Shown here piece by piece: positions 55,836 to 64,000 of a stretch of DNA of 64,000 bases; the first letter of the stretch is position 1; every line of letters begins with the position of its first letter. The stretch is taken from contig JAJZUL010000009.1 of assembly GCA_021848545.1 (NCBI GenBank), positions 32,276-96,275 on the forward strand, read 5' to 3'. The DNA is from Pseudomonadota bacterium (GTDB taxonomy: Bacteria > Pseudomonadota > Alphaproteobacteria > Rhodospirillales > Magnetospirillaceae). The position numbers and the translations under genes are program-made. The notes beneath the pieces are model-generated. The model saw nothing but the letters and a program-made list of their open reading frames with translations. It did not search any database and was not told the origin of the DNA.

Positions 55836-57011
55836 ATGATGGTCACGGAAGACGCGATGCCCCCGGTGGTGGTCAACGACACGACCTTGCGCGACGGCGA
55901 ACAGACGCCGGGGGTGTCGTTCACCCTGGCCGAAAAGCTGGAGATCGCCCAGGCGCTGGAAGCCGGCGGCGTCGACGAGATCGAAGCCGGCATCCCGGCC
56001 ATGGGCGACCAGGAAATCGAATCCATCTCGCAGGTCCGTCAGATTTTGACCCGGGCGGTGCCCATCGCCTGGTGCCGCATGACCGAGGCGGACGTGGAGG
56101 CGGCGATCAGGACCGGCTGCACCCGCGTCAATCTGTCGGTGCCGCTGTCCGACCGCCAGATTCAGGCCAAATTCCGCTGCGACCGCTCCGAAATTCTGGC
56201 GCGCATCCGCCGGGTGATCGCCTATGCCCGCGACCGGGGCCTGGAGGTCGCCATGGGCGGCGAGGATGCCAGCCGCGCCGATCTCGGCTTCGTCTGCGAA
56301 GCGATCGGCACCGCCGAGGAGGCGGGCGCCCATCGCTTCCGCTTCGCCGACACGGTGGGCATCCTCGAACCCTTTTCGACCTATGCGGTGTTCCGGCGGC
56401 TTTGCGCCGAGACCGACATGGAACTGGAATTCCACGGCCATGACGATCTCGGTCTGGCCATGGCCAATACCCTGTCGGCGGTGATGGCCGGCGCCACCCA
56501 TGTCAGCGTCTGCGTGCTGGGCCTGGGCGAACGGGCCGGCAACGCCGCCCTGGAGGAAGTGGTCACGGCGCTGGGCCAGGTGGGCGGGCGGCGCACCAAC
56601 GTCCGTTGGGCGTCCCTGGCGCCGCTGTCGAATCTGGTGTCGAAGGCCGCCAACCGCACCATCCCTGCCAACAAATCGATCGTCGGCTCGGCGGTCTTCA
56701 CCCATGAATCGGGTATCCACGTCAACGGCCTGCTCAAGGATGCCGGCACCTACGAAGCCCTGGACCCGCGCCGTTTCGGCCGCCGGCGCGAAATCGTGCT
56801 GGGCAAGCATTCGGGCCTGTCCTCGGTGGTCCACGCCCTGGAATCCTTGGGCCTGTCCACCGACGAGCCGCGCTCGCGCCGGGTTCTCGACCAGGTCCGC
56901 GCCCATGCCCAACGGGTCAAGCGTTCGATCCACACCACCGAAATCCTGGAATTCTACGCCGTCGCCTCTTCGAACATGGCCGAGGCGCCGATCTGCGCCC
57001 CGGCCGAGTAG
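55836..57011 (+). CDS. nifV: Homocitrate synthase NifV
   Basis: A 391-residue DRE-TIM enzyme that makes homocitrate, the organic ligand of FeMo-co. Signature [17 protein letters not shown] near the start, catalytic/metal residues in [44 protein letters not shown], and [13 protein letters not shown]. It has no LeuA-type regulatory domain, as usual for NifV. GGAGG before the ATG sets the start. Confidence 0.95.
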   Translation: MMVTEDAMPPVVVNDTTLRDGEQTPGVSFTLAEKLEIAQALEAGGVDEIEAGIPAMGDQEIESISQVRQILTRAVPIAWCRMTEADVEAAIRTGCTRVNLSVPLSDRQIQAKFRCDRSEILARIRRVIAYARDRGLEVAMGGEDASRADLGFVCEAIGTAEEAGAHRFRFADTVGILEPFSTYAVFRRLCAETDMELEFHGHDDLGLAMANTLSAVMAGATHVSVCVLGLGERAGNAALEEVVTALGQVGGRRTNVRWASLAPLSNLVSKAANRTIPANKSIVGSAVFTHESGIHVNGLLKDAGTYEALDPRRFGRRREIVLGKHSGLSSVVHALESLGLSTDEPRSRRVLDQVRAHAQRVKRSIHTTEILEFYAVASSNMAEAPICAPAE

Positions 57012-57022
57012 AGACGGGTTCG

Positions 57023-57796
57023 ATGGCGGCGATCGTCATGGACCGGACCAACTCTCTTCGCCCTCCGGGCCTCCTGCGCCTGCTGGGCGAGGACATCACC
57101 TGCGTCAAGGACCGCGACCCGGCGGCCCGCCACGCGATCGAGGTGGCCCTGACCTATCCCGGCGTCCATGCGGTGCTGTGGTATCGCCTGGCCCATCGCC
57201 TGTGGCGGGGACGCCTGCGTTTCGCCGCCCGGATGCTGTCCTGGTTCGCCCGGCTGGCGACCAATGTCGACATCCATCCCGGCGCGGTGATCGGCCGGCG
57301 TTTCTTCATCGATCACGGCGCCGGGGTGGTGATCGGCGAGACCGCCATCATCGGCGACGACGTGACGATCTATCACGGCGTGACCCTGGGCGGCACCAGC
57401 TGGTCCAAGGGAAGGCGCCATCCCACCGTCGAGGACGGAGTGCTGATCGGCGCCGGAGCCAAGGTGCTGGGGCCGATCACCCTGGGCCGGGGGGCGCGGG
57501 TCGGCGCCAACGCGGTGGTGATGGCGAGCGTGCCGCCGGGCATGACGGTGGTGGGCATACCGGGGCGCATCGTCAACCAGGAGCGGGGCCGCCGTCCCGG
57601 CGAGGGGCGCATCGACCTCAACCACCATCTGATGCCCGACCCGGTGGGCCAGGCCCTGGCGACCCTGATCGACCGCATCGATTTTCTGGAGGCCCGCCAC
57701 GGGCATCTGCAACAGCGTCTGAGCGCCCATCTCGACCCGGCTCCGCCCGCGCCCGTGGAGCCCGATACGGAAAGGTCCTGCCATGACTGTTCTTGA
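57023..57796 (+). CDS. cysE: Serine O-acetyltransferase (nif-linked CysE)
   Basis: A 257-residue hexapeptide-repeat enzyme. [42 protein letters not shown], then the left-handed helix region from [42 protein letters not shown]-acetylserine made here feeds cysteine synthesis and so sulfur for NifS. It sits in the nif operon, 11 bp after nifV, and overlaps nifW by 14 bases. The last 15 residues (CHDCS end) are unlike CysE. Confidence 0.93.
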   Translation: MAAIVMDRTNSLRPPGLLRLLGEDITCVKDRDPAARHAIEVALTYPGVHAVLWYRLAHRLWRGRLRFAARMLSWFARLATNVDIHPGAVIGRRFFIDHGAGVVIGETAIIGDDVTIYHGVTLGGTSWSKGRRHPTVEDGVLIGAGAKVLGPITLGRGARVGANAVVMASVPPGMTVVGIPGRIVNQERGRRPGEGRIDLNHHLMPDPVGQALATLIDRIDFLEARHGHLQQRLSAHLDPAPPAPVEPDTERSCHDCS

Positions 57797-58115
57797 TGAT
57801 CTGATGTCCCTGTCGTCGGCGGAGGAATTCTTCACCTATCTGGGGGTTCCCTTCGAGCCGTCGGTGGTCAACGTGGCGCGGCTGCATATTTTGCGGCGCA
57901 TGGGCCAATATCTGCGGGCCACCGGGATCGAGGCGGCCGACGACGACGAGGTGCGCCGCCTGTGCCGCACCCATCTGGAGCAGGCCTACGCCGATTTCGT
58001 GGCTTCGTCGCCGATCGAACAGCGCGTGTTCAAGGTCCACCAGGACGCCGTCGCGCCCAAGCCCGAACCCGCCAAACCCTTCGTCTCCCTGACCTCCCTG
58101 ACCGGCGGCAAGTAG
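57783..58115 (+). CDS. nifW: Nitrogenase-stabilising protein NifW
   Basis: A 110-residue protein with the NifW pattern: [35 protein letters not shown] and [22 protein letters not shown]. It protects the MoFe protein from oxygen. Last gene of the nif operon; a dyad GCGGCCGC-4-GCGGCCGC lies just after it (58124-58143). Confidence 0.92.
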   Translation: MTVLDDLMSLSSAEEFFTYLGVPFEPSVVNVARLHILRRMGQYLRATGIEAADDDEVRRLCRTHLEQAYADFVASSPIEQRVFKVHQDAVAPKPEPAKPFVSLTSLTGGK

Positions 58116-58156
58116 TCGAACGGCGGCCGCGTCAGCGGCCGCCCCGCGCGACTCAC

Positions 58157-58298
58157 CCCTCGACCTCTGGCACCCGGAGGAGCGCAGCGACGACTATGCG
58201 CCCGAAGCGGAGCGGAGCACCAAGACTCGCGCGCCGGAGCGAGCGCAAGCGAGTGAGGACAGCCAAGCGCGAGCGCCGGCGTCTGAGGCCCAACCAAT
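58157..58298 (-). repeat. Dispersed intergenic repeat, reverse orientation
   Basis: Read on the minus strand: GCCTCAGACGCCGGCGCTCGCGC, TTGGCTGTCCTCACTCGC, GCGCGCGAGTCTTGGTGCTCCGC, GCATAGTCGTCGC, CTCCTCCGGGTGCC, then GGTCGAGGGG. It combines features of the copies at 11.5 and 32.2 kb. It fills the first half of the 346-bp gap between nifW and fixA; the second half is the fixA promoter. Confidence 0.8.
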
Positions 58299-58303
58299 AA
58301 CTC

Positions 58304-58407
58304 TGTCAGCTTCCCGACACCCTTGACGAAACTATGTACGGAACGTCGGGGGGCGATGGCGACAGGACCGGAAAACCGCCATTTCCGACGCTGGCACGGC
58401 GCTTGCT
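58304..58407 (+). promoter_or_regulatory. NifA site and sigma54 promoter of fixABCX
   Basis: TGT-N10-ACA at 58304-58319 and TGGCAC-N5-TTGCT at 58392-58407, the same layout as at iscA. The NifA site begins 6 bp after the repeat element. The fixA start is 55 bp after the promoter. Confidence 0.88.
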
Positions 58408-58461
58408 GCTCTCCATGATCGAGGCCGGAAGGCGACCCTAATAACAAGGTGAGGCATCCCG

Positions 58462-59316
58462 ATGCATATCATCGTCTGCATCAAACAGGTCCCGGACAGC
58501 GCCCAGATCCGCGTCCACCCGGTCACCAACACCATCATGCGCCAGGGCGTGCCGACCATCATCAATCCCTATGATCTGGTCGCCCTGGAAGAGGCGCTGC
58601 GCCTGCGCGACCGGCTGGGGGGCTCGGTCACGGTGCTGACCATGGGGCCGCCCACCGCCGAAGATTCCCTGCGCAAGGCGCTGACCTTCGGCGCCGACCG
58701 GGCGGTGTTGCTGACCGACCGCTATTTCGCCGGCTCGGACACCCTGGCCACCAGCTACGCCCTGGCCCACGCCATCAAGAAGGTGGCGGAGATGTGGGGC
58801 GAGCCGGACATCGTCTTCACCGGCAAGCAGACCATCGACGGCGACACCGCCCAGGTCGGCCCGGGCATCGCCAAGCGGCTGAAGCTCAACCAGCTTACCT
58901 ATGTCTCGGCGATCAAGGAGCTGGATATGGACAGCCGCACCCTGACCGTCGAGCGCCGCGCCGAAGGCGGCGTGCAGGTGCTGAAAACCCGACTGCCGGT
59001 GCTGATCACGGTGCTGGAGGGCATCAACGAAATGCGCCGCGGCACCATGGAGGCGGCGCTCAACGCGGCCCGCGCCCAGGTGACCATCTGGAACGCCACC
59101 GACGCCGGCATTCCCGAACTGACCCTGTGCGGGCTGCGCGGCTCGCCGACGGTGGTGAAAAAGGTGTTCGCGCCGGGCGCCCGCACCGAAAAGGCCCATC
59201 AGATCGAAACCAAGGGTTTGAGCCCGGCCGAGATCGCCGAGGCGGCATTGGCGGAAATCTTCCAGCGTCAGCCCGCGGTCGAGGCGGACGTCATGCGCAA
59301 CGCCGAAAGCATCTGA
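58462..59316 (+). CDS. fixA: FixA, ETF-beta-like subunit of the FixABCX complex
   Basis: A 284-residue ETF-beta paralogue: MHIIVCIKQVPDSAQIRVHPVTN, NPYDLVALEEALRLRDRLGGSVTVLTMGPP, DSLRKALTFGADRAVLLTD and GKQTIDGDTAQVGPGIAKRL. The longer form and NPYD motif are those of FixA. FixAB binds the flavins that split NADH electrons between quinone and ferredoxin/flavodoxin for nitrogenase. Confidence 0.95.
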   Translation: MHIIVCIKQVPDSAQIRVHPVTNTIMRQGVPTIINPYDLVALEEALRLRDRLGGSVTVLTMGPPTAEDSLRKALTFGADRAVLLTDRYFAGSDTLATSYALAHAIKKVAEMWGEPDIVFTGKQTIDGDTAQVGPGIAKRLKLNQLTYVSAIKELDMDSRTLTVERRAEGGVQVLKTRLPVLITVLEGINEMRRGTMEAALNAARAQVTIWNATDAGIPELTLCGLRGSPTVVKKVFAPGARTEKAHQIETKGLSPAEIAEAALAEIFQRQPAVEADVMRNAESI

Positions 59317-59331
59317 CGAGAGGATTGGACC

Positions 59332-60429
59332 ATGAGCCAAGCACCGACACAGAAGGCGGCCGGCGGCAGCCGGGCCGGCATGAGCAAGGAACTGCCGGAG
59401 CATTTCAAGTCCTACAAGCATGTCTGGGTGTTCATCGAATTCGAGCATGGCGCCGTCCATCCGGTGTCGTTCGAGCTTCTGGGCGAAGGCCGCAAGCTGG
59501 CCGACAAGCTGGGGGTCGAACTGGCCGGCGTGCTGATGGGCGCCGGTGCCGACGAGATCAGGGACGGCATCGCCGAATGTTTCGAATACGGCGCCGACGT
59601 GGTCTATACGGTCACCGACCCGATCCTGTCCCATTACCGCAACGAGCCCTATACCAAGGCGATGACCGATCTGGTCACCACCTATCAGCCGGAAATCCTG
59701 CTGCTGGGCGCCACCACCCTCGGCCGCGACCTGGCCGGCTCGGTGGCCACCACGCTGCTGACGGGTCTGACCGCCGATTGCACCGAGCTGGCCATCGACG
59801 ATGAACGGTCCCTGGCCGCCACCCGCCCCACCTTCGGCGGCTCGCTGCTGTGCACCATCCATACCCTGAATTACCGGCCGCAGATGGCCACGGTGCGCCC
59901 GCGGGTGATGCCCATGCCCGAACGCCAGCCGGGCCGGACCGGCCGGGTGGTGGCCCATCCCCTGGGCATGGTCGAAACCGACATCGTCACCAAGATCCTG
60001 CAATTCGTGCCCGACAGCGAATCCGACAAGGCCCAGCTCGCCTATGCCGACATCGTCGTCGCCGGCGGATTGGGGCTGAAATCGGCGGAGAACTTCCAAC
60101 TGGTGAAGGCCCTGGCCGAAACCCTGCGCGGGGAATATGGCGGGTCGCGCCCCCTGGTGCAGAAGGGCTGGATCACCGCCGACCGTCAGATCGGCCAGAC
60201 CGGCAAGACCATCCGGCCCAAGCTGTACATCGCCGCCGGCATTTCCGGCGCCATTCAGCACCGGGTGGGGGTCGAGGGCGCCGACCTGATCGTCGCCATC
60301 AACACCGATCCGAACGCGCCCATCTTCGATTTCGCCCATGTGGGCATCGTCGCCGACGCGCTCGACATTCTTCCGGCCCTGACCGACGCGCTGGCCAAAC
60401 GGCTTTACGTCAACCGCCTCGCCGGCTGA
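59332..60429 (+). CDS. fixB: FixB, ETF-alpha-like subunit of the FixABCX complex
   Basis: A 365-residue ETF-alpha paralogue with a longer N-terminus than Etf[38 protein letters not shown] domain: [54 protein letters not shown] and [20 protein letters not shown]. Partner of FixA; 15 bp after it. Confidence 0.95.
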   Translation: MSQAPTQKAAGGSRAGMSKELPEHFKSYKHVWVFIEFEHGAVHPVSFELLGEGRKLADKLGVELAGVLMGAGADEIRDGIAECFEYGADVVYTVTDPILSHYRNEPYTKAMTDLVTTYQPEILLLGATTLGRDLAGSVATTLLTGLTADCTELAIDDERSLAATRPTFGGSLLCTIHTLNYRPQMATVRPRVMPMPERQPGRTGRVVAHPLGMVETDIVTKILQFVPDSESDKAQLAYADIVVAGGLGLKSAENFQLVKALAETLRGEYGGSRPLVQKGWITADRQIGQTGKTIRPKLYIAAGISGAIQHRVGVEGADLIVAINTDPNAPIFDFAHVGIVADALDILPALTDALAKRLYVNRLAG

Positions 60430-60440
60430 AGGAGTCCTCT

Positions 60441-61748
60441 ATGATCGACGAAAAATTCGACGTGATCGTGGTCGGCGCGGGTCCCGCGGGCAACGCCGCC
60501 GCTTACACCATGGCCAAGGAGGGCCTGAAGGTCCTGCAACTGGAACGCGGCGAATATCCGGGTTCGAAGAACGTTCAGGGCGCCATCCTGTATGCCGACG
60601 CCCTGGAAAAGATCATTCCCGATTTCCGCGAGGACGCGCCGCTGGAACGCCATGTCATCGAACAGCGGATGTGGATGCTCGACGACAATTCCTATGTCGG
60701 CATGCATTACCGCTCCGAGGATTTCAACGAGGAGAAGCCCAACCGCTACACCATCATCCGCGCCCAGTTCGACAAATGGTTCAGCCGCAAGGTGCGCGAC
60801 GCCGGGGCGGTGGTGTTGTGCGAAACCACGGTCACCGAATTGCTGCGCGACACCAGGGGCAAGGTGATCGGCGTGCGCACCGACCGCGCCGGCGGCACCA
60901 TCATGGCCGACATGGTGGTATTGGCCGAGGGGGTCAACGGCCTGGTCGGCCAGCGGGCCGGCCTGCGCAAGGAACTGAAGCCGGACGCGGTGGCGCTGGC
61001 GGTCAAGGAAATGCATTTCCTGCCGCGCGAGACCATCGAGGCGCGCTTCAACCTCAAGGGCAACGAGGGCGTGGTCATCGAGATCATGGGCACGGTCACC
61101 AACGGCATGACCGGCACCGCCTTCATCTATACCAACCAGGAATCCCTGTCGGTGGGCATCGGCTGCATGGTGTCGGATTTCGTCAAATCCGACACCTCGC
61201 CCTACGCCCTGCTGGAGGCGTTCAAGAACCATCCCAGCATCAAGCCGCTGCTGGCCGGGTCCGAGATCAAGGAATATGCCGGCCACCTGATTCCCGAGGG
61301 CGGCTACAAGGAAATTCCCGAATTGTACGGCGACGGCTGGCTGGTGGTGGGCGATGCCGGCCATTTCGTCAACGCCGTCCACCGCGAGGGCTCCAATCTG
61401 GCGATGACCACCGGGCGGATCGCCGCCGAGACCATCGTCTGGCTGAAGCGCCGCCGCGATCCCTTCATTGCCGACAATCTGGCCGAATACGCCCGGCGGC
61501 TGGAACAGACCTTCGTCATGAAGGACATGAAGAAGTACAAGGACATTCCCAACTTCCTCCATGCCAAGGCCGATACGGTGTTCGGCCTGTATCCCCGCCT
61601 GATTTCCAAGGCGGCGCAGACCTGGTTCCGGGTCGACGGCGTGGACAAGCGCACCAAGGAAAAGGAAATCCTGCAATCCTTCCGCAAGGGCCGGACTCTC
61701 ACCGGCCTGATCGGCGACGCATTCAAGCTGGCGAGGGCCTGGCGATGA
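60441..61748 (+). CDS. fixC: FixC, ETF-quinone oxidoreductase-like flavoprotein
   Basis: A 435-residue FAD protein. N-terminal dinucleotide site [30 protein letters not shown], middle [18 protein letters not shown], and later [34 protein letters not shown]. It accepts the high-potential electrons in the FixABCX complex and passes them to quinone. It overlaps fixX by ATGA. Confidence 0.95.
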   Translation: MIDEKFDVIVVGAGPAGNAAAYTMAKEGLKVLQLERGEYPGSKNVQGAILYADALEKIIPDFREDAPLERHVIEQRMWMLDDNSYVGMHYRSEDFNEEKPNRYTIIRAQFDKWFSRKVRDAGAVVLCETTVTELLRDTRGKVIGVRTDRAGGTIMADMVVLAEGVNGLVGQRAGLRKELKPDAVALAVKEMHFLPRETIEARFNLKGNEGVVIEIMGTVTNGMTGTAFIYTNQESLSVGIGCMVSDFVKSDTSPYALLEAFKNHPSIKPLLAGSEIKEYAGHLIPEGGYKEIPELYGDGWLVVGDAGHFVNAVHREGSNLAMTTGRIAAETIVWLKRRRDPFIADNLAEYARRLEQTFVMKDMKKYKDIPNFLHAKADTVFGLYPRLISKAAQTWFRVDGVDKRTKEKEILQSFRKGRTLTGLIGDAFKLARAWR

Positions 61749-62044
61749 CGATGGACATGACGACCGTCAAGGTCGAAGAGAAGCTCTACACCAACCGCTA
61801 TCTGGTCGATGCCGGCCGCCCCCATATCAAGGTGCGGCCGCACGAAACCCCCTCGGCGGGGCTGCTGGCGCTGACCCATACCTGCCCGGCGGGGTGCTAC
61901 GCCCTGAACGACAAGGGCCAGGTCGAGGTCACTCCCGACGGCTGCGTCGAATGCGGCACCTGCCGCATCGTCTGCGAACCCAGCGGCGACATCGAATGGA
62001 ACTATCCGCGCGGCGGCTTCGGGGTGCTGTTCAAGTTCGGATAA
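61745..62044 (+). CDS. fixX: FixX, ferredoxin-like subunit
   Basis: A 99-residue ferredoxin-like protein: [19 protein letters not shown] and the 4Fe-4S motif [20 protein letters not shown], ending [13 protein letters not shown] as in FixX. Last gene of the operon; a tandem repeat begins 24 bp after its stop. Confidence 0.95.
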   Translation: MTMDMTTVKVEEKLYTNRYLVDAGRPHIKVRPHETPSAGLLALTHTCPAGCYALNDKGQVEVTPDGCVECGTCRIVCEPSGDIEWNYPRGGFGVLFKFG

Positions 62045-62067
62045 GGAGTGCGGGCCACCCCGCTCCT

Positions 62068-62147
62068 GTTGGATTGCCCGCCTGCGCGGAATCCGTTGGG
62101 TTGCCCGCCTGCGCGGAATCCGTTGGGTTGCCCGCCTGCGCGGGCGG
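62068..62147 (+). repeat. 27-bp tandem repeat, three copies, after fixX
   Basis: Units GTTGG(A/G)TTGCCCGCCTGCGCGGAATCC begin at 62068, 62095 and 62122; the third ends in GGGCGG. It is the same period and copy number as the repeat inside murB. The rest of the gap to 62297 shows only a small dyad CGTCCAT-3-ATGGACG (62244-62260). Confidence 0.85.
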
Positions 62148-62297
62148 TGGCAAGTCGAAGACCAGATTTTAGCTGGTAAGCTTGGCCGGATTCTGTCCAA
62201 ACGAACCCGACCGGCTCCATCGCAACGGCGTGTGTCTAAGAAACGTCCATTTCATGGACGAGGCGGGAATTGGGAAATGTCACTGGACCTAATCAAA

Positions 62298-63026
62298 TTA
62301 ATTTTCATATTCACGATCACTTTCTGGATCGTCAGCGGACACGGGGCGGAATCGATTAATTGCTGGATCGTATAACCTAGAGAAACCAGTAACATAAACC
62401 CTATCTGGGCTATCACCGTACGCAAGTTCATCAACGTATGAAATCACGCCAATGGCTAAAGTTTCGCTTGAACCCTCGCCCACTTCTCCATATCTAGCCG
62501 AAGTTATATCAAATTTAGAGAATAGATTTATGGAGCTTTGCATACCTGGAAAAACAATAATCGGATTGTCTGAATAATCAGATGTTTCTGTGTTAGCCTC
62601 AAATCCAGCGCGGTCCGCTTTTTTACGATCAAAAATCATAGATTTACTTATCGCAGTTATTTTCGCGGCAGACTGCCCAATATTGGCAACGATTATTCTC
62701 ACTTCAAAGCCGCTATTTCCGAGAAAAGTCGTTTGCGCACCAGTAGGCCATATCCTCCTAATACGGAGAATCGGACGGTGAGTGGCAAAAAACTCCTGTC
62801 GGATAATTTCTCTTTGCTTTATTTGAATTTCTGTCTGTTCAGCGCTAATTGCGCACTGTTTTGAAGCAATATCTACCTGTTTAGAGGCAATATCAGCCTG
62901 TTCACGACCGAGTTTTTTTAATTGAAGTGTGAAAATCGCAATGAACAGCGTCGCAATTGCACTGATAGCGGCGCTGGCTTCATTTAATGAATGGTATATT
63001 TTTTCAGCCAAATGCAACAGGCCCAT
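62298..63026 (-). CDS. Membrane-anchored protein of unknown function
   Basis: A 242-residue protein. One hydrophobic helix at about 15-37 (SAAISAIATLFIAIFTLQL), then a Gln/Ile-rich coiled coil with near-repeats (REQADIASKQVDIASKQ, EQTEIQIKQREII) to about residue 75. A soluble, probably beta-rich domain follows (RIRRIWPTGAQ, EVRIIVANIGQSAAKITAIS). The DNA is clearly richer in A+T than the rest of the window, which suggests recent transfer. I do not recognise the family. Confidence 0.8.
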   Translation of the reverse strand: MGLLHLAEKIYHSLNEASAAISAIATLFIAIFTLQLKKLGREQADIASKQVDIASKQCAISAEQTEIQIKQREIIRQEFFATHRPILRIRRIWPTGAQTTFLGNSGFEVRIIVANIGQSAAKITAISKSMIFDRKKADRAGFEANTETSDYSDNPIIVFPGMQSSINLFSKFDITSARYGEVGEGSSETLAIGVISYVDELAYGDSPDRVYVTGFSRLYDPAINRFRPVSADDPESDREYEN

Positions 63027-63180
63027 TCAATCTCCTAGATCTTGTGCCCTGTTAGCCGTCGACCAATCGGACGTTTCCTAGACGGGAAGCGTAGCACGGA
63101 CGGGCACCACGAAAAACCGGCGGTTGCGTGTTGCGGAATCGCATCCAAAAATCGCCCGACGCCCCGCCGGGCCGGCGGTT

Positions 63181-63465
63181 TTACTTGCCGACCGGGAGCA
63201 GCTCGACCCGCAGCCGGCTTCCGGTTGCCGCCGCGAAGCGGGCCAGGGACGCGGCCGATGGCATTTTCCGGCCACTCTCCAAGCGAGCGATGGCGGATTG
63301 CGAGGTGCCCATGCGCCGCGCCACCTCTTCTTGGGAGAGGCCGGCCCGCTGCCGCGCCCGAATCAGCGCCTCGGCAATCTCGAATTCCGGCGCCAGCCGG
63401 TCAAACTCAGCCTTGACCTCCGGATTGGCGAGCAACCGGGCTTCCAGGTCTCGCAGGTTGGTCAT
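63181..63465 (-). CDS. HigA-type HTH antitoxin
   Basis: A 94-residue XRE protein: helix-turn-helix RARQRAGLSQEEVARRMGTSQSAIARLESGRKMPS, short tail SRLRVELLPVGK. It would neutralise the upstream toxin and repress the pair. The start at 63465 has AAAGGAGGTGA before it and overlaps the toxin stop (TGATG). Confidence 0.9.
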   Translation of the reverse strand: MTNLRDLEARLLANPEVKAEFDRLAPEFEIAEALIRARQRAGLSQEEVARRMGTSQSAIARLESGRKMPSAASLARFAAATGSRLRVELLPVGK

Positions 63466-63788
63466 CACGTCACCTCCTTTGCCCGAGAGTGCGCCAGTTC
63501 GAGTTCCTGGCGAGGCGTCTTCCGTGTCTTTTTCACGAAAACGCGCACCACCACGACCCGCCGACCGGTCGCCGTAACGTAAAGTGCCCGGGCAATGCCG
63601 TCGCGTCCGATCATCCGCATTTCCCACAGCTTGCCGTCCAAGTGTTTCACTTGCGGCTCTGTCATGTGATCGAGGCCAACGGCCTCGATCATCCGGGCAA
63701 TTCGCAGAAACCGGGCCTGGAGATCGGCCGGCAACGCGGCGATCTCCGCATCCACCACGGCATCCAGGGTCTCCACGATCCATCGCAT
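63465..63788 (-). CDS. HigB/Gp49-like toxin (RelE superfamily)
   Basis: A 107-residue toxin: IVETLDAVVDAEIAALPADLQARFLRIARMIEAVG, then the core VKHLDGKLWEMRMIGRDGIARALYVTATGRRVVVVRVFVKKTRKTP with basic residues typical of ribosome-dependent mRNA nucleases. The start at 63788 is preferred because it lies just after the operator. It is coupled to the antitoxin gene. Confidence 0.88.
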   Translation of the reverse strand: MRWIVETLDAVVDAEIAALPADLQARFLRIARMIEAVGLDHMTEPQVKHLDGKLWEMRMIGRDGIARALYVTATGRRVVVVRVFVKKTRKTPRQELELAHSRAKEVT

Positions 63789-63798
63789 GACGGGAATA

Positions 63799-63816
63799 TA
63801 TCTCATTAATGAGATA
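63799..63816. promoter_or_regulatory. Perfect 18-bp palindrome, operator of the toxin-antitoxin pair
   Basis: TATCTCATTAATGAGATA lies 11 bp before the toxin ATG on the minus strand. Perfect symmetry, AT-rich, and placed over the promoter, as for HigA-like autorepressor sites. Confidence 0.75.
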
Positions 63817-63843
63817 ATCGCCATACGGCAGCACCACGAATCC

Positions 63844-63871
63844 AGGGGAATCGGGTGAACCCGCTTCCCCT
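63844..63871. terminator. Hairpin between the toxin promoter and the edge repeat
   Basis: AGGGGAA, TCGGGT...ACCCG, TTCCCCT form a nearly perfect stem at 63844-63871. It could be a terminator for a gene coming from outside the window on the minus strand, or a folded part of the repeat region. No strong T-run. Confidence 0.4.
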
Positions 63872-63888
63872 GAATTATGTATATTTCC

Positions 63889-64000
63889 CTCAATCGCCGG
63901 GCGGGCGCGTCCGCGCCCTTGGCTATCCTCGCTTGCGCTCCGAGGCCCCGATGGAGCCTCTCCGCACGCTGCGGCGGCCTCAACGGCCTAGTCGCTCCGC
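63889..64000 (+). repeat. Diverged copy of the dispersed intergenic repeat, cut by the window end
   Basis: It starts CCTCAATCGCCGG, has CGCGCCCTTGGCTATCCTCGCTTGCGCTCC, and ends GGCCTCAACGGCCTAGTCGCTCCGC. It keeps the framework (CTTGGCT-TCCTC-CGCTC ... CTCAACG-CTAGTCG) of the copies at 11.5 and 32.2 kb with many changes. Confidence 0.6.

Noticed and set aside
53586..56933. An 1115-codon minus-strand frame opposite nifU, nifS and nifV
   Set aside because: The plus strand here holds three well-conserved nif genes; the antisense frame shows only GC-bias composition.
62045..64000. Prophage at the right end
   Set aside because: The toxin belongs to a Gp49-like family, but no integrase, capsid or lysis genes are visible in the window.

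Overview
The window is GC-rich alphaproteobacterial DNA. It carries a full division and cell-wall (dcw) cluster in alphaproteobacterial order, CheZ and flagellar genes, DUF1150/DUF1491 proteins, an AdoCbl-dependent ribonucleotide reductase, and nif/fix genes with NifA-sigma54 promoters. Together these point to a motile diazotroph of the Rhodospirillales, most likely near Magnetospirillum/Phaeospirillum. The genus is inferred from gene content, not from a database search.

Layout. 1-11 kb: the end of a GT41 glycosyltransferase, a very large FlgL/flagellin-like protein, a leftward four-gene run (EEP nuclease/phosphatase, cyclic-nucleotide-type K+ channel, DUF1491, SDR), then a degenerate hemerythrin-like protein, cheZ, an OmpW porin and two adjacent receiver proteins, the second with its phosphorylation residues lost. 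11-35 kb: rnpB, a tandem 112-bp repeat, two MraZ-box clusters, then mraZ-rsmH-ftsL-ftsI-murE-murF-mraY-murD-ftsW-murG-murC-murB-ddl-ftsQ-ftsA-ftsZ, a terminator, lpxC, a repeat block, bamD and recN. Most dcw junctions are 4-bp ATGA overlaps.

35-51 kb: a histidine kinase, a MarR/AhpD-like divergent pair, a GNAT enzyme, lptG, a PduO-type cobalamin adenosyltransferase, etfBA plus 3-hydroxybutyryl-CoA dehydrogenase, the B12-dependent ribonucleotide reductase, a TetR-EmrA-EmrB-NodT efflux operon and an Hsp15-like S4 protein. 50.7-52.3 kb: a leftward hsp20-DUF1150 pair with a ROSE-like RNA thermometer, and a lipoprotein.

52.4-62 kb: a stand-alone Rieske gene broken by an in-frame amber codon between its two cluster motifs, then two nitrogen-fixation operons. 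The first is iscA-nifU-nifS-nifV-cysE-nifW and the second is fixABCX. Each has a TGT-N10-ACA NifA site about 75 bp upstream of a TGGCAC-N5-TTGC sigma54 promoter. 62-64 kb: AT-richer accessory DNA with an unknown membrane protein and a HigB/HigA-type toxin-antitoxin pair with a perfect 18-bp palindromic operator.

A family of roughly 110-140-bp intergenic repeats (11.5, 32.2, 58.2 and 63.9 kb) links these regions. I found no tRNA, rRNA, transposase or CRISPR. No single new multi-gene system stands out. The strongest unusual signals are the broken Rieske gene, the doubled MraZ-box clusters, the repeat family, the ROSE-like leader, the nested inverted repeat at 9.5 kb and the pseudo-receiver.
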